Shown here in pieces: positions 12,256 to 25,131 of a stretch of 64,000 bases of DNA. How positions within the stretch are numbered: position 1 is the stretch's first letter; every line of letters starts with the position of its first letter. This stretch comes from Mercurialis annua (lineage: Eukaryota > Streptophyta > Magnoliopsida > Malpighiales > Euphorbiaceae): NCBI RefSeq assembly GCF_937616625.2, contig NC_065577.1, positions 38,779,001 through 38,843,000 of the forward strand, written 5' to 3'. Position numbers and translations under genes: made by a program. The notes beneath the pieces are model-generated. The model was not told the DNA's origin. It saw only the letters and a program-made list of their open reading frames with translations, and ran no database searches.

Positions 12256-13764
12256 TCAGGTTGACAAATGTCCATTCACTCCGAGGAGTGGACGGAGGCA
12301 TACACGGACTTCATGTTCCTCAGGCCCGACACGATGTTTGGGAACAATGATTTCAAGCATCGTTCCTGTCTCATCCCGGTATGCTTCCAGTTGGGCATCT
12401 TCTGGAATGCGGTTTGGAAGGGGGATTTCTCTAATGAATTCCCCTGGAGGGCAGTGCTCTGGTGTTGGATCTGTTAGCTTAAATGTCCTATCATGTCTCT
12501 TAATAAACGGCATGCAGGCTGTACTTATACAAGATATCTTCACAATTCCATGCAAATTAGTGTTCCTCCAAGTGACTTTCACCCTTTGGAGATCCGCAAA
12601 GGGTAGGCTGATAATGATTAAGAATGATTCATCGTCTTCGTATATTGTTTTTGCTGCTGTAACTGGCCCATAAACATTCTTCATGACTCCGCTGAACTCG
12701 TGTATCCATGCAGGCTCTACAGGATGAATATTCATATCAACCCTGTCGTTATGTGAGTTGTTAGGCAAACATTCATCATCGTTTCCGTGTGACGAATGAT
12801 CCTTCTTCCGTTTGTGGCTGACAGGAGAAAGGTCCACACTTTCCCCGTTGCTATGGTCAGATGAGTGAGTAGATAGATTCAAACCAGAACCATTAAGCAA
12901 CTTTTTGGGGTGGGGGTGGGCATTTCCATTGCTCTTTAGTGGATGAAGAGGGCGCTCAAGTTCGAATTCTGTGTTTGGAAGATTCCTCCAGGAACCGAAA
13001 TCACTTGCTTCGGCGGGAATTGAGAAATTGATGTCTCGGCCGGTGAGCTCCATCCACCTCTTCTTCTCTTCCTCATCAATACTCATGAGATTGGGCGATC
13101 GAACAATTTCTAAGCCATGAACACATTGAGGATTAGAGAGACCCCTATAATGCTTCCTCTGCATCCTATGAGACCGAACAAAGCCTTTCTCGACACTGAA
13201 TGGAAATGGGCGCTCCCCTTGGCGAGAATGCCCATTCATGTAACTCCTCAGCTGCATCTTACCCAAAGCATGTTCGGGCCTCTCCTTGAAAACCCACATG
13301 TACATATTCTCCATGTCATGCTGAACCAAGAAAGCATCTAACTGCAAATCTGCTTTCTCATATCCAGATACACCATTATTGTCCCTTATCACCTTGCACT
13401 TTGTTTTCTCATTCAGAACAGGCTTGAAATAGAAGCTAAAGAAAAACCAGGCACCCCAAATACTATCAAGCCGTTTAGTGCATTTCTTTGCAGCTTTAGG
13501 GATATGAACCACTGTCTCAACCTCATAAGTTTGAGGTGCAAGACTAACATCTAAGATGTCGCAAGGATCATTCCAGGCCAGGGAAGGTGGTGGGCTTGGT
13601 TCAGACGACAATGGTAAATTGATATCTGGAGGCCGTGAAAGAATAACTGATCGGTTCATCTCTCTCTCCAGTTCTTCATGTGTCAAAGAACCTGAATCCA
13701 TTGACAGAAGTGTAGATGGATGATAATTTTCCATCGTCAATGTTGTGAGTAGAGCTTCCCCCAT
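12256..13764 (-). CDS. HSP20-like (alpha-crystallin domain) protein, 502 aa
   Basis: Single uninterrupted coding exon. The C-terminal part (about residues 370-480) reads as an alpha-crystallin/HSP20-like beta-sandwich: an AKTIYEDDESFLIIISLPF strand pair, then a variable loop, then LEAYRDETGTMLEIIVPKH. The N-terminal about 300 residues are plant-specific, with an acidic/proline start (…INLPLSSEPSPPPS) and a conserved-looking aromatic block (GAWFFFSFYFKPVL). A basic patch HKRKK at 317-321 could be a nuclear localisation signal. This matches my recollection of a plant family annotated only as 'HSP20-like chaperones superfamily protein' of about 500 residues. It is not a classical small heat-shock protein (15-25 kDa), and chaperone activity is unproven. 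I took the first ATG; a second Met at residue 11 is possible. Function is inferred from fold only. Confidence 0.85.
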   Translation of the reverse strand: MGEALLTTLTMENYHPSTLLSMDSGSLTHEELEREMNRSVILSRPPDINLPLSSEPSPPPSLAWNDPCDILDVSLAPQTYEVETVVHIPKAAKKCTKRLDSIWGAWFFFSFYFKPVLNEKTKCKVIRDNNGVSGYEKADLQLDAFLVQHDMENMYMWVFKERPEHALGKMQLRSYMNGHSRQGERPFPFSVEKGFVRSHRMQRKHYRGLSNPQCVHGLEIVRSPNLMSIDEEEKKRWMELTGRDINFSIPAEASDFGSWRNLPNTEFELERPLHPLKSNGNAHPHPKKLLNGSGLNLSTHSSDHSNGESVDLSPVSHKRKKDHSSHGNDDECLPNNSHNDRVDMNIHPVEPAWIHEFSGVMKNVYGPVTAAKTIYEDDESFLIIISLPFADLQRVKVTWRNTNLHGIVKISCISTACMPFIKRHDRTFKLTDPTPEHCPPGEFIREIPLPNRIPEDAQLEAYRDETGTMLEIIVPKHRVGPEEHEVRVCLRPLLGVNGHLST

Positions 13765-14860
13765 CTTTTTCCTTCGAATTCACTCACTTAATCCCAAGTC
13801 GCGACTCACAAGCCCACCCCAGTTATAACAAACTCATCAACAGCAACAGCAACAGCAGCAGCATAAATTAATAAATTAGAACCCAAAAAACCAACTAACC
13901 CCCACAATCAGTCAACAAAACCAAACAAGCAACTCATAAACCTCTTCATCTTTTACAGATTCAAAGTTTTCAACATCAATAATTCACTAAAATTCATCAA
14001 CAAATCGGAAAATCAGCAAAGATCAGCTTTGATACCATTACTGCATCACCAACCTGGCCAAGGTGAATTGAACAAACAAAATCAAACCTTTGACTTTAAG
14101 TAAAACTTCACAGATTTACAAACATATGTGAACTACTAACTAAAAATCAAATTTCAATCCATCTTTACAATAATCAACTACAATAAAGCAAATCTCAAAT
14201 CTCAAAATTTCATTTTTCAAGGATTTTAAAAATTAAGGTAATTAATAAGATAAAAGTATTTCCTTTAATGATGATATAAAGTGAAAGTTTCCAACTTTAC
14301 AGGCATCCCACATGATCAAACCCCTCAATAGATTGAAATCTCAAAGAAAAATATTTTCTTCCATTTTCCCAGTAACCAAACAGATAAATTAAATCAAAGG
14401 GAGAAAACCCCAAATAAAAACAATTAAGCAAACCCTAGAATCTAAATTAAAACAAATAAGCAAACCCTAGAATCTAACAGATTCAAAGCAATAAAATTAC
14501 AGCAATGAAAGAACCCTAATTCCTAAAAAAGGTAAATAATTATGAAATTCCAAAAAAGAAGAGCAGAGAGATTCGAAAATTACCAAAAAAAGGAGAGGCT
14601 TGAGATTAAAACCCTAAAAATCAGAGAGGCTATGCAAATTGGATCCCCAATTTTTTTTGTTGAGAGAGAGAATAAAGAGAGAGAAAGTTTAGAAGTTAAA
14701 ATAGACGGAGTTAAATAGGAGAGTTGATCCAACTTAACGGAGTTACTGTTAAGTAACGGTGATAAGGAGACGATAAGAGAGGTCAAAAGTGGCGTCTGAT
14801 GAGCGAGCGCAAGCAAGTGGTTGTTGCTGTTGTGTTCTTTTGTTGTTGTTTTTAACATGT
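13765..14860 (-). promoter_or_regulatory. Leader and promoter region of the HSP20-like gene
   Basis: This stretch lies upstream of the minus-strand ATG at 13764. On that strand, positions near 14700-14660 are a pyrimidine-rich CTTTCTCTCTCTTTATTCTC tract typical of plant 5' leaders. A GGTAATTTTC near 14584 could be a donor for an intron in the 5' UTR ending close to the ATG. I could not fix an acceptor, so the UTR intron is an inference. Confidence 0.4.
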
Positions 14861-16412
14861 GATTTTGGACTTTTATTTGATTTTCATTAAATTTATTAAA
14901 TTTGTGTAATTGTAATTTTTCTAAATAAAGATAAATTTATAATTTATGGACTTATGAATGATAAATTAATAGAATTTGTGATTTTTTATACTTTTTATAT
15001 TTTAATTATTAAAACTTTCTCAATTTCATAATTAATTAATAATAAATTATCAATTAATATGTATAATCACAAGCATGCTTCGAGTTTACAAACCATTGTT
15101 TATGTAATACAAAATAAAAACAATACAAAAATATATTTTATAAAATATATTTAATTTCTTAATTATTTTAATTTCGATTCAAATTCCATATCATATCTTA
15201 TTAAATCTCTTTATACTCAATGATGAGATAGTCACTATAGCACAACGGCAAAGTTGAGCGTTCTAATTGGAACTAGTTAGAGACGCAACTTTTTTTTTCA
15301 AAATAAATATTCATTCTGAATTTTCATTCTAATTAGTAGAAATCTCCTATTAGAATTTAATATTTTAAAAATCGCCCCCTCGATTAAATTTTTTTTTGTT
15401 ACACTATTTAAAAGTACGTTATTTCAAACTAAAATAAAGTTCTTTTACATATATTTTTTTACAAAAATAAGCTTATAGAAAATCTAATTGAACAAAAAAA
15501 ATTGTTACTCATCATCTTCTATATCTTTATATACTTAAAGACTATATTTAGCTAGGCATATACTAAATTTAGGGACGAAAAACTTTCATTTTCAAGTGAA
15601 GTTATACATGAAAAAGTGGGAATTTAAAAATTTATTTCTACTCCCACTCATTACCAACTAAATAAAAAAAATTAAAGAGATTATATGATACTTTATATTG
15701 CTATTTCATTTTCCACAAGTTAAAAGGAAAAGGACTTCCACTCTTATTAAAAATAAACCCTAATATACTCATAATACCTATAGCAAATAGAAATATTATA
15801 AATGTGTTATTTATGAAAAAGTGAAGTGGGAAAAGTGGTATAACCTCAAAAAGAACTAGAGGGGTTTGTTAGCCACTTTTAATTTCTTTTTTAACAATTA
15901 AAAAGTGAAAAGTCAATTTGTGTTATTAAGTCAATATATGAACAAGTTGATCTTATTTTATGAACAAATTTATTCATATATAAATTACATGGTTGATAAG
16001 TTAGGCTTGAAGTAGTAAGTTGATAATAAGTTTTTGTACAATTTGATTAGTATTTAATTATTATTTTTATCTTTGTTGTCATAAACCTCAAATGACCACT
16101 AAAATGAAGACAATAGTGTGATGGAATCAGAAATTGGAGTATAATGCATACTATAATAAATATAAATAGCTTTTGATAAATTATTTTTAAAAGATGAATG
16201 AGTTTAGAGTCCTTTTTTTTCTTTTTATAATATTTCTGGAATTAAACTTCCATTAAAAAAAGAAATTTATATACAGGATGTTTTTGAGAGAATACTAGAT
16301 TATCGGTATATAAGGCAGAGCAAAAGTTATTGTATGAACCTAACTCGCCACGTAGGATTATGAACTATCCATTAAATACATGATACGTGGCATTATATAT
16401 GAATATGCATTC
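14861..16412. other. AT-rich intergenic DNA
   Basis: No gene recognised. A stretch near 15220-15300 (GATAGTCACTATAGCACAACGGCAAAG) faintly recalls a tRNA-derived SINE head, too weak to annotate separately. Confidence 0.3.
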
Positions 16413-17597
16413 ATTCTTGTAATGCCCCGCATTTTTGGAGAAATATTTAATTGGATTAAACATATTATTTTAGCCAAAGGGAGCTAAAATAAGGAAATTT
16501 TCGTAAACAAGGCGGAAAATGGCGTTTTGACAAAGGATTAATTTTAATAAAGTTGGACTATATATTAGATGAAATTAATTGGAATTAAAATTTTATCTCG
16601 TATTTGGATATCGAGATAAGCATATTGTGAAAATTGGAGAAATTCCCATTAAATAAGATAAATAATTTTAAATGGATATTTAAATAATATCCGCAAATTT
16701 TATTATTTGGATTATTATAAGAGAATCCATATATAATTGGAATATTCTTTTTAAATACGGGTTTAAGCACGACAAGTGAATTATACGGTTAAATAATAAA
16801 AATTTAAAGGAAAAAGGCAATAATTAATATGTTTGGATTAGTTAAAAGGACTCCGTATAATTTATAGTCGTTAAAAAAAAAAAAAAATTGGATTTCAGCT
16901 CGGTACAAAAACGACTTGGTTAATTCTAAGATTATTACCTAAGGATTTTAAATTAGAAATTGAATGGTGAAAGTTAACAACTTAAAGGACCTAAAGAAGC
17001 ATTTTGCCAAGCCATTTGTGTCATTTACATATGAATATTTGTTCTTCAAATATTCATTTCCAGAAAACATAAAGAGAAGAAGAACTCCATCTTCTCTAAA
17101 TTTCTTAAAACTTCTATTCATCACCAAAGCTTCATTTCTTGTCCGTTTTGAGCGATTTTCGCGGTGTTGGAACGAGGGAAGGATTTCCTACTGATCTAAG
17201 GCTTCAATTCAAGGTAAGAAATTCGAATTTCAGTTAGGATTTAAGAACTTTGGGGCTGTTTGTACTATGGAGTTGTGGATTGATGATTTTGATGGTTAAA
17301 TCATGTTAGATTGCCATAATTAGATGAGTTTAAATTGGGTATTCATGTGTTGATGGGTATCTTGTCTTAGGGGCTGAATTTAATGTTTAAAGGTTAGGGT
17401 TATGAGATTAAAGAACAAGATAATTAAAAGTTTAATTGATGGTTTATACATGTTTTTGAGTTAGTTTGCAAGAAATTTATGATGAATTCTTATGGGAATT
17501 GAAGTGAATTGCTTAGGTGATGATTTAGAGTGATTATTGGCTGATTTAAAGGACCAAATAGGAGTTGAGTTCAGGCCATGGGAGGCCTGAACCCGAC

Positions 17598-17728
17598 CTG
17601 CTCGCAAGAGCAGCAGGTACTGCTCTTACGAGCAGTGTCAGCTTGCTCGTCGAGCAAGCTAGGGCTGCTCAGAGAGCAGACCCTATGGTCTGCCCTGAGA
17701 GCAGCCCAGGTCTGCTGTAAAAGCAGAC
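17598..17728. repeat. Cluster of about six adjacent small hairpins in the LTR
   Basis: Consecutive short palindromes: CTGCTC-gcaa-GAGCAG, TGCTC-ttac-GAGCA, GCTTGCTC-gtc-GAGCAAGC, CTGCTC-aga-GAGCAG, CAGACC-ctat-GGTCTG and GTCTGCT-gtaa-AAGCAGAC. The cluster is GC-rich in an otherwise AT-rich LTR. A similar cluster with different stem sequences occurs in the other LTR (25132-25208). Function is unknown; RNA structure in the element's transcript is one possibility. Confidence 0.85.
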
Positions 17729-19046
17729 CTTCTCCGGCCAATGGACAGGCCGGAGATGGTGGTGGCGGTGACAGTTAGGTGCCAACCTAACCACGCTATT
17801 TATCGAGTTAAAATGTTAATAATTTGGACAAGTTGTTAAAAGGTAAATTGTATGTGTTTGAGATTGGAGTTTTTTTTGGGTTTATGTAAACTCTTAAAAT
17901 GTTAAGGATTTGGCGAAGCTAAATACAAAAAAAAAACGTTAAGTAATTTTCGTACGAAAATGCTAGATATTCAAAAGTGTAGTTTCATAAAGAAAGTATT
18001 AAAAGTAAAGGAATAGTTTTAATTCAAGTATAAATACTTGAATGTGGATTTAAAGATAGTTTATTTAAACGAATTGTTAAAAAGATAAATTGAGGAGATT
18101 AAGTGTGTTTAAGAAGAAAAGCGTCAAAGAAAGGGTTTATATCGATTCAAGTTCATATACTTAAATATAAGTTTTAAGTTTATTTAAGAAACTAAGTTTA
18201 TGGATAAAATATAATATAACATTATATTTTTATTTATAGATTCTACGAACCATATGACTGATGATTTGAAGGAAGTGGGTGATTAAACGACGTGCCGTTC
18301 ATTTTATTTGCTTGTTATTATATTTGGATTAAGCGATCGAGGTGAGTTCGCGATTTACTTTCGAGTATTATTATTTTTATTTATAAATAGATACATGTAT
18401 TTGATTGAATGTTTTAGTTTAAACTTATATATTTGTTTATAGAACTCATATTGATATTAATAGAGTTTTATTAAAATATTTTAAATAATAAGTTTATGAC
18501 TTTTATTAATAGTTTATTTTATGCTATAAACGAATAAAATATATTACACTTTATTAAAGGTCGCATAAATTGAGTTTGAAATATATTGAAAAATGTTTGA
18601 TACTAGACTTTGATTTTTATAATGGATAATGCGATTTATAGTTGATGATGGCTAGATCGTGAGATCGCCTTTGAAATAGCATCGTTTATTTGAAAAGAGC
18701 ATATATTATTTAGTTAACGCTCTTTATTCTTTTAAGACCTTTAAGCATGTATATTAGTATAGAGAATTTGAGAATTTTATTATAGTACTTGTTATTTTAA
18801 TAGCTTCGCTATATGTATGTTTATTATACGAGCTTATACATTGTTTGTCCTGTGGAATTATTATTTAAACCCAATAAGTGATCCGTGGGAAACGAGCTAC
18901 CTATTGGGCGTCAATAGGCTGTGTGATCACCAGTACTGATACGAGTCGAGTCTAGGCGTCTATGGTCAATGATTTGAAATGATAAATTGTGATTATCGAT
19001 CGATTAATGGAATAAGGAGGATAAAAGGAAATGTGATAGACACAAG

Positions 19047-19214
19047 GTAACTCGGTCGAACTATCTCGGGACCTGTGTCTAGTGGGTAACTCGGTCGAAC
19101 TATCTCGGGACCCACAACTTGGGATTAAGTAGTGGCATAAGTAACTCGGTTGAATTATCTCGGGACTATGCCACGTGGTAGCGGGTAACTCGGTCGAACT
19201 ATCTCGGGACCCGG
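19047..19214 (+). repeat. Four copies of a ~27-bp motif in the LTR
   Basis: GTAACTCGGTCGAACTATCT followed by CGGGACC recurs four times at irregular 38-55 bp spacing; the third copy has GTTGAATT. The same motif, reversed and diverged, is repeated four times in the related LTR (about 24310-24490). Confidence 0.9.
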
Positions 19215-19939
19215 CCACTCGGACGATATGATTCGAAAAAAAAACAGTTATCGTCGATTATGTCAAATAAGTCCGTAGCTCTTGGGTTTAGGGTTTCGAA
19301 CGGATCCGATATTGGAAACCATTACATTATATTTTATGTTTATTTATGTTTAATTAATCGTTTATTATCGAAGTATGCTTAAATACAAATTTATTGTTGA
19401 AATATTTAGAAAAGTATGTTTTATCGTTAATGCGACCTTATTTTAATTATAATACCGTTAGTAAATTGTGAACTCACTCAGCGTTGTCTGACCCCCCAAC
19501 AGTGTTTTCTTTCAGGATTAATATACGACGATGTGGTTGAGCTTCCATTCGTTGTTTCGGAAGTCTCAGTTATGGGAGGTCTTATTCTTCTTAGAGCTGC
19601 AGTAGTCATGATAGTAGACCTAGCTAGTAGCATACGATTTATGTTTATATTATGCCCTGCTAAAATGATGTATTTTGGAAAAATGAATTATCCAGGGATT
19701 TAATATATGGTTAATTGGTATTTTATACAGAGTGGTTTGTGTGTTTTCACAGGTGTGGTTATTTAAGTTTACAGGCGTTATATTGCCGATTTTTCGAAAA
19801 TGGTTTTAGTAAGTATTATAACGATTTTGGAAAAGCGAAAAATTTTTTAGGTAAATTTAGGCTTGCTACGGGTTTCGGAACCAAAATTCCCATTCCCTAG
19901 CGCCGGTCGCGGCCCTCGATTTCGGGTCGTGACAATTCT

Positions 19940-21530
19940 ATATCAAACTAAATTGAATTTTTTTTTTGTATAAATTTGATCTGAATATAATTTATAGAAA
20001 TATATAAAAAAAATTAAATTGTACTGAATTTCACTAGCTGTTTCATAGGATATTTTTAGTTCGAATTTTTTTTATTGATTGACATCAAAATTTAACTAAT
20101 CTTTTAGTTTTAAAAGCAACCAATATTTTTCACAATCTTTAAACTCTATTGAATTTTTTGATTAAAAATAACTGTATTGAATTTACTTTGGATGCATTTG
20201 ATTTAATTTTTGTATATTCCTATACATATACTATAGAATGTGTCACTATAATTATATTTCGTAAAACAAACATAAAATTGTTGAGAATTTTTTTATACAT
20301 AAAATTGTTGAGAGTTTTTTTATTGTTTTATAGATAAACCCAAAACAAGAACAACTTTGTACTATCATATTTGTACTAGAATATTAGATGATAATTTAAA
20401 ATATTTGTACTAAAAACGACATAAAATGTAACATAATGCTTTGAACCTCATAATTTCATTGAAGTTAATTCCAAAGCATAACACAAATCAAATTGAAATA
20501 GGAAAAGTCTTGTCTAATTATAAAAAATAAAATCAAACAAAACCAATATAAATATATTCGTTTGTCAACCATTAATAACGTTTGATAGCAATTTGCAAAG
20601 TCTTGAACTTCATTCCTCCCAAAAATAATTTTCATTTTCAATTATTTAAAAAAAAGAATAGGTTTTAAAATATTCATAACAATGTTTATAAATCGAACCG
20701 AAGTGGAAGTTGAACGAGTAAGTTTAAAGAATTCATATCATTGTTTAAAAATTTATATCAGACCACCCGATTAAACCAAAAACCGGTGCCCTCGCCGGCT
20801 GTACCACTGGTTCGGTTTTTATAAAGTAGCAAGTTTGCTTTTCTCAGGTTTTTTCATGTTTAAGGCCTTGTTGTTGTATATGCTCTTATTGGTCCTTTAT
20901 TGATCAACTTATCAAATTCAAAAGGATAGCATTAGCATTACTACAAGAGCCGTTTCCATTTTATATTTATTTAAACAATATAAAATTGAAAGGCAAAACC
21001 AAAGAGAAGGGGAATACAACCTTTGAAATATAATTTTATAATTCATTCATTTTCCATCAGATTTGAGTTTTTTTTTTATACAATGGAGAAATAAAAGTCA
21101 AATTCATTTTTTTTTGGATCCAAATGTAATTTTTTTAGCTTTTAAATATGTAATATACAATTTGACTTTTGTTAGCATTTAAGATTTTATGTAATTCCAC
21201 ATTTCAATATAGTATTTTTCTTTTCTTAATTTATCAAAGTTTTAATATTTGAGAAATGTTTTGTGATTTTTTAAATTAAGGATCAAGCTGGTATGTTTTT
21301 TTGTTATATTAAAAGTTAAAACTGCTATTAAATGTACATAAATATTTTTCAGAAGTACGATTTCAAAAATAATAATTAAAGAAATGTATTAAAAATCAAA
21401 CTATTAACCTTAGAAAAGTTTGAGAAATAATTCAAGACTTGTATCTTTAAAAAATATGTTCAAAAAATTATAAAATAAAATAAATTGTGATAAATTTTAG
21501 TTGGATTGAGGTTTTTTTTAAATGTTATTA
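19940..21530. other. AT-rich intergenic DNA
   Basis: No gene or clear element boundary. A segment near 20690-20830 contains GAACCGAAGTGG and AAAAACCGGTGCC…GGTTCGGTTTTT words typical of short plant repeats with 'ACCGAACC' content. Confidence 0.3.
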
Positions 21531-21539
21531 TTTATATTA

Positions 21540-22045
21540 GGTCTAATGCCTTAAAAAACCCCCCGACCTTTTAGCCCCTTTTCAATCATACCCTGACGTT
21601 GAAAATTTGTCAATTTTACTCTATTTTGCATTTTTATGTTTCAATTGTACCCTGAAAAATTAAATTAACGTCTTTTTCGTTTGGAAATTTGTTTAAAACA
21701 TTCTCCATGTCTAGCATATATTACTTGTACATTTTTAAAATTTATTTAAATTTAGTTAAATTAATTAAGAATTTAAGTTAGTGTTAATATGATTATGGGT
21801 TTTAGTTAGTTTTTAAAAATAAAGGACTTATTTGTACTTTTTTGAATAAAAAAGAATTTAATTTCATATTTAAACTTAGTAATTAAATGAATTCATAATT
21901 TAAGTTAAAAAAATAACAAAAATTTAAAAATTGGGGTACAATTGAAAACGGAAAATTCAAAAGTGGGTAAAATTGAGAAATTTTCAACGTCGGAGTGGAA
22001 TTGAAAATAACATTAAAGGTGAGGGTTTTTTTGAGTGATTAGACC
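21540..22045. mobile_element. MULE-type element, 506 bp
   Basis: Ends GGTCTAATGCCTTAAAAAAC and …GTGATTAGACC form inverted repeats continuing for over 100 bp (CCCGACCTTTTAG… against …AAAGGTGAGGG). A perfect 9-bp target duplication TTTATATTA flanks it (21531-21539 and 22046-22054). No coding capacity. Confidence 0.9.
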
Positions 22046-22054
22046 TTTATATTA

Positions 22055-23653
22055 TTATCAGTATTGTTATTGTTATAGAAGGCCAAAAACTTATCCCTTC
22101 TAGCCTGTCAATGAACAAGGACAACCTCAGATAAGGCCTCAACTAAAAAACACCTGCAAACAAACAATTCTGCTTACTGATAAGGCACCCTTATTATTCT
22201 TGTTATAATAATAATTTTCTATAAACTCAATTTGCATAGTCATCAACTACATAACTTTTCTACATCATGTCTATCATATTATATATGAACATAATCAATA
22301 AAATTTTAGTGTACCACTAAATAATATCAATAATTTACTAAATAACTTTAACTAAAATCGATAATCAATTAAAATATATTAGTATAGCTTTATTAATTAC
22401 ATAAATGAGTACTTCTCAAAAAAAAAAAAACATGATGAGTAAATTTGATATAAGTAGTTGAACAATTAATTTTATTGCTCTCTAAAGTGGGTTCAATGAA
22501 AAAGTTAAATAGGGCCACCATTAAATAGAATAATTAACTAAACCAATCGAATTGGTGAAGCAACAATAACTTTTCCTTTCTTACTTAGAAATTTAAATTT
22601 AAATTTTAATTTAAAGCAATTTTTAGAAAAATTTGAATTTATTTTTATTATCTTATAGAATTATATACGAACCGGTTTGAATTAATAGTATTCTGAAAAT
22701 CGGATGATACGTATTATATTATAAAATATTCATTTGTCTTTTTAGGAGTTAGTGAGGCATCGATTGCCTAGTCCTATAGTTATACCTCTCTAAGCACATT
22801 TAGAGATGTATACGGAGATCGTGAGCTCGAATTCCACTTTCCAACTTAATATTTTGAATAATTTAAAGATTCTACAATCTAACACCTAATGTTTAATGGC
22901 TATAACATCTATTACTTACTAAATTTTTTGTCTTTTAAAGGGTCTCAAAAGTTGGAAAAAGATAATGGTGGCTCTTCAATAATTGAGTTGTACATCAATA
23001 GAAATACTTATAATCCTAAGATAAACAAACTTATACTTATGCCCTGATGTCATCCCAATCAAATTTAACATTCACTATCGAAACTTAACTTTTTTATATA
23101 TAAGTTCAAATTCGGTTTCGGTCCTGTTCAAACTTAACAATTACTATCCAAATTTCATCTTTATAATAGATTTTGTGAGTTTGAACTAGACTTTTTAAAC
23201 CTACAGTAAAAATTAGCTTGTTAAATAAGTTCAAATCCGCTCGTAAAAGAAACAAGCTTAGTGCGGGCTTATGTTCAAACTAAACTTGACGTAAAAAATT
23301 ACCGTCCAAAACCCGAAGCACGCCAGAAGGATGCCTAATCCAATGATCATGTCCATTTGTATTTAATATTAGTTTTGAATCTTTTTAATACACTTTGAAG
23401 TTTTAACACTTTAAATTGTACCATATATTTTGCAATCAACCCTGTAAAACATCAATTATTGTTATATTTTATAGCATGCAATTGTTTTTATTTTGATAAT
23501 TAAAAAAAAGGCTTGTGAAAATATTAATTATATAAGCTAGCAAATCGCTGCTCATTTCTTATATCATTTAACATATAACTCATTGATTTGTAGTCGACTT
23601 ATTATATGTATAACATTACAATTTGGCCTTGCTTAATTTGTATCAGTTCGATT
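22055..23653. other. Intergenic DNA with a SINE-like segment
   Basis: Positions about 22748-22870 (GAGGCATCGATTGCCTAGTC… and GTGAGCTCGAATTCCAC) have pol III A- and B-box-like spacing, suggesting a tRNA-derived SINE. No target duplication was resolved. The remainder is AT-rich, with nothing recognised. Confidence 0.35.
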
Positions 23654-24309
23654 ATCCATGCTATGACCCAAAATCTCGAGCCGAGACCGGTGCTAGAAAA
23701 TGGGAGTGCTAGCTCCAAAACCCGTAGTAAACCTAAAATCACTATAAACTTTTTGCGATACCATCAAATAACAATCATGCAAGACGTTTTTAGAAAAGCT
23801 TTTAAAGCGATACAATTACAAACATCTATTCACATCTGAAAACTATACATAGAAACTAGGGTCTTACAATGCGATGCAACATCAAGCATTGCCCGATTTT
23901 GCACATCAAAAGCAAACGGTTTAAAGAGCAGTTAAACTATTCAAGTTTACAAAGTATCAAAGTATAACGATACATAAAACCATTTGGAAAAATCACATAA
24001 ACATCTAGGACTAGACTACTGCAGCGCTATCGATTGAAACTTCCTTTATACATACTTCTAAACAGACTTTTGAAGTAAGGATAGAAGTCTGTCACGTCAA
24101 AAAACTATTCACCAGAAAATGTTTAAAACAACGGGGTCAGTCGAAACTGAGTGAGATCATAGTTTACAAGTGAGCATTCTATAAAACAAAACAATACTAT
24201 AAACCATTCATTCATATGCATCTGAAAATAACTTCCGATTGAAACCCTAATCCTCGATTCCTTGAGTATTTCTTGTAATCAAAACTAATAACTTAATCCT
24301 GATGGTAGG

Positions 24310-24490
24310 TTACGGGATAATTCAACCAAGTCAACCATAACATCTGGTACAGCCCCGGGATAGTTCAACCATGGTGACTCGTACCACCACTTATATCCAA
24401 CAATCAATCTGAGTTCCGGAATAGTTCAACCATGGTGACTCGTTAGATACAGGCCGCGAGATAGTTCAACCATGCCGACCTCGTATCAAA
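24310..24490 (-). repeat. Four copies of the LTR tandem motif, reversed
   Basis: GGGATAATTCAACC, CGGGATAGTTCAACCATGGT, CCGGAATAGTTCAACCATGG and GCGAGATAGTTCAACCATGC are diverged reverse complements of the motif at 19047-19214. Confidence 0.85.
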
Positions 24491-25131
24491 TTCACACACA
24501 ACAAAGAAGTATATCGTTTGATCTTAACTAGTGATCACGTAGTTCCTATTACCGCCCAATAGGAAAGCATGTTTTATCAGATCTATACTGGTTTTAAGAT
24601 AATGATGCGTGCATTTCATATAAGGAATTTGGATAATAAATCATGCTATACAATTCATATAAGTATTTTGCATTTAGAAAGCAATGCATTTTCAATACAT
24701 CAAAAGTAAACATTTATAAACTCACTGCTTGCTATTCCAAAAACTTTGATCACACGATTCCCGTCAAGCTCCTTGTCCGGTAGATGGTTGCCTCGCCGGA
24801 TCTAGGAAACAGACAAACATAACTCGAGTAAGAATCTAATTCTATATACATTCTAGACTCGAGATATAAACTTATGCGTAACTCGCTGATTTCTAATCAC
24901 GTCTAATCTCACTTATTTCTTTGTTACTTATCGATCTTCGATACTAACGCTATATGTCTTTAGTCTTACGACTTAAACCTTAAACCTAAACGTCTCACTT
25001 CGTATATCAAAACCCTAATCATATTTGTTATGTTATAAGTCCAAATTCTACGTTTTCGGAGTCCATAGGTTAAAATCAAGCCAAATATGCATCGTACAGG
25101 TCTCAAGATAGCTTTCCCGCTTTGAAACAAG

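Larger units (their letters stand above)
16418..19934 (+). mobile_element. Solo LTR of a retrotransposon, 3.5 kb
   Basis: The unit starts TGTAATGCCCCGCATTTT and ends GGGTCGTGACA (TG…CA). It is flanked by a perfect 5-bp duplication ATTCT (16413-16417 and 19935-19939), as left by retroviral-type integrase. No gag-pol frames, primer-binding site or polypurine tract lie inside or beside it, so a solo LTR formed by LTR-LTR recombination is the simplest reading. The ends resemble long LTRs of plant Ty3/gypsy elements, but lineage is inference. It contains a hairpin cluster (17598-17728) and a fourfold tandem motif (19047-19214). A related unit in opposite orientation is at 23659-25988. Confidence 0.75.

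Noticed and set aside
12086..12673. 195-codon plus-strand frame over the HSP20-like gene
   Set aside because: It overlaps the well-supported minus-strand alpha-crystallin domain and has no domain of its own.
17598..17728. CRISPR-like array
   Set aside because: This is a plant nuclear LTR; the palindromes lack constant repeats with unique spacers.
17578..17778. 66-codon frame with Cys/Ser/Leu-rich product
   Set aside because: It is produced by the GC-rich hairpin cluster in the LTR; the palindromes explain its composition.
18952..19218. 88-codon repetitive protein (SRDSSTELP repeats)
   Set aside because: Translation of the fourfold LTR motif in one frame; no reason to think it is coding.
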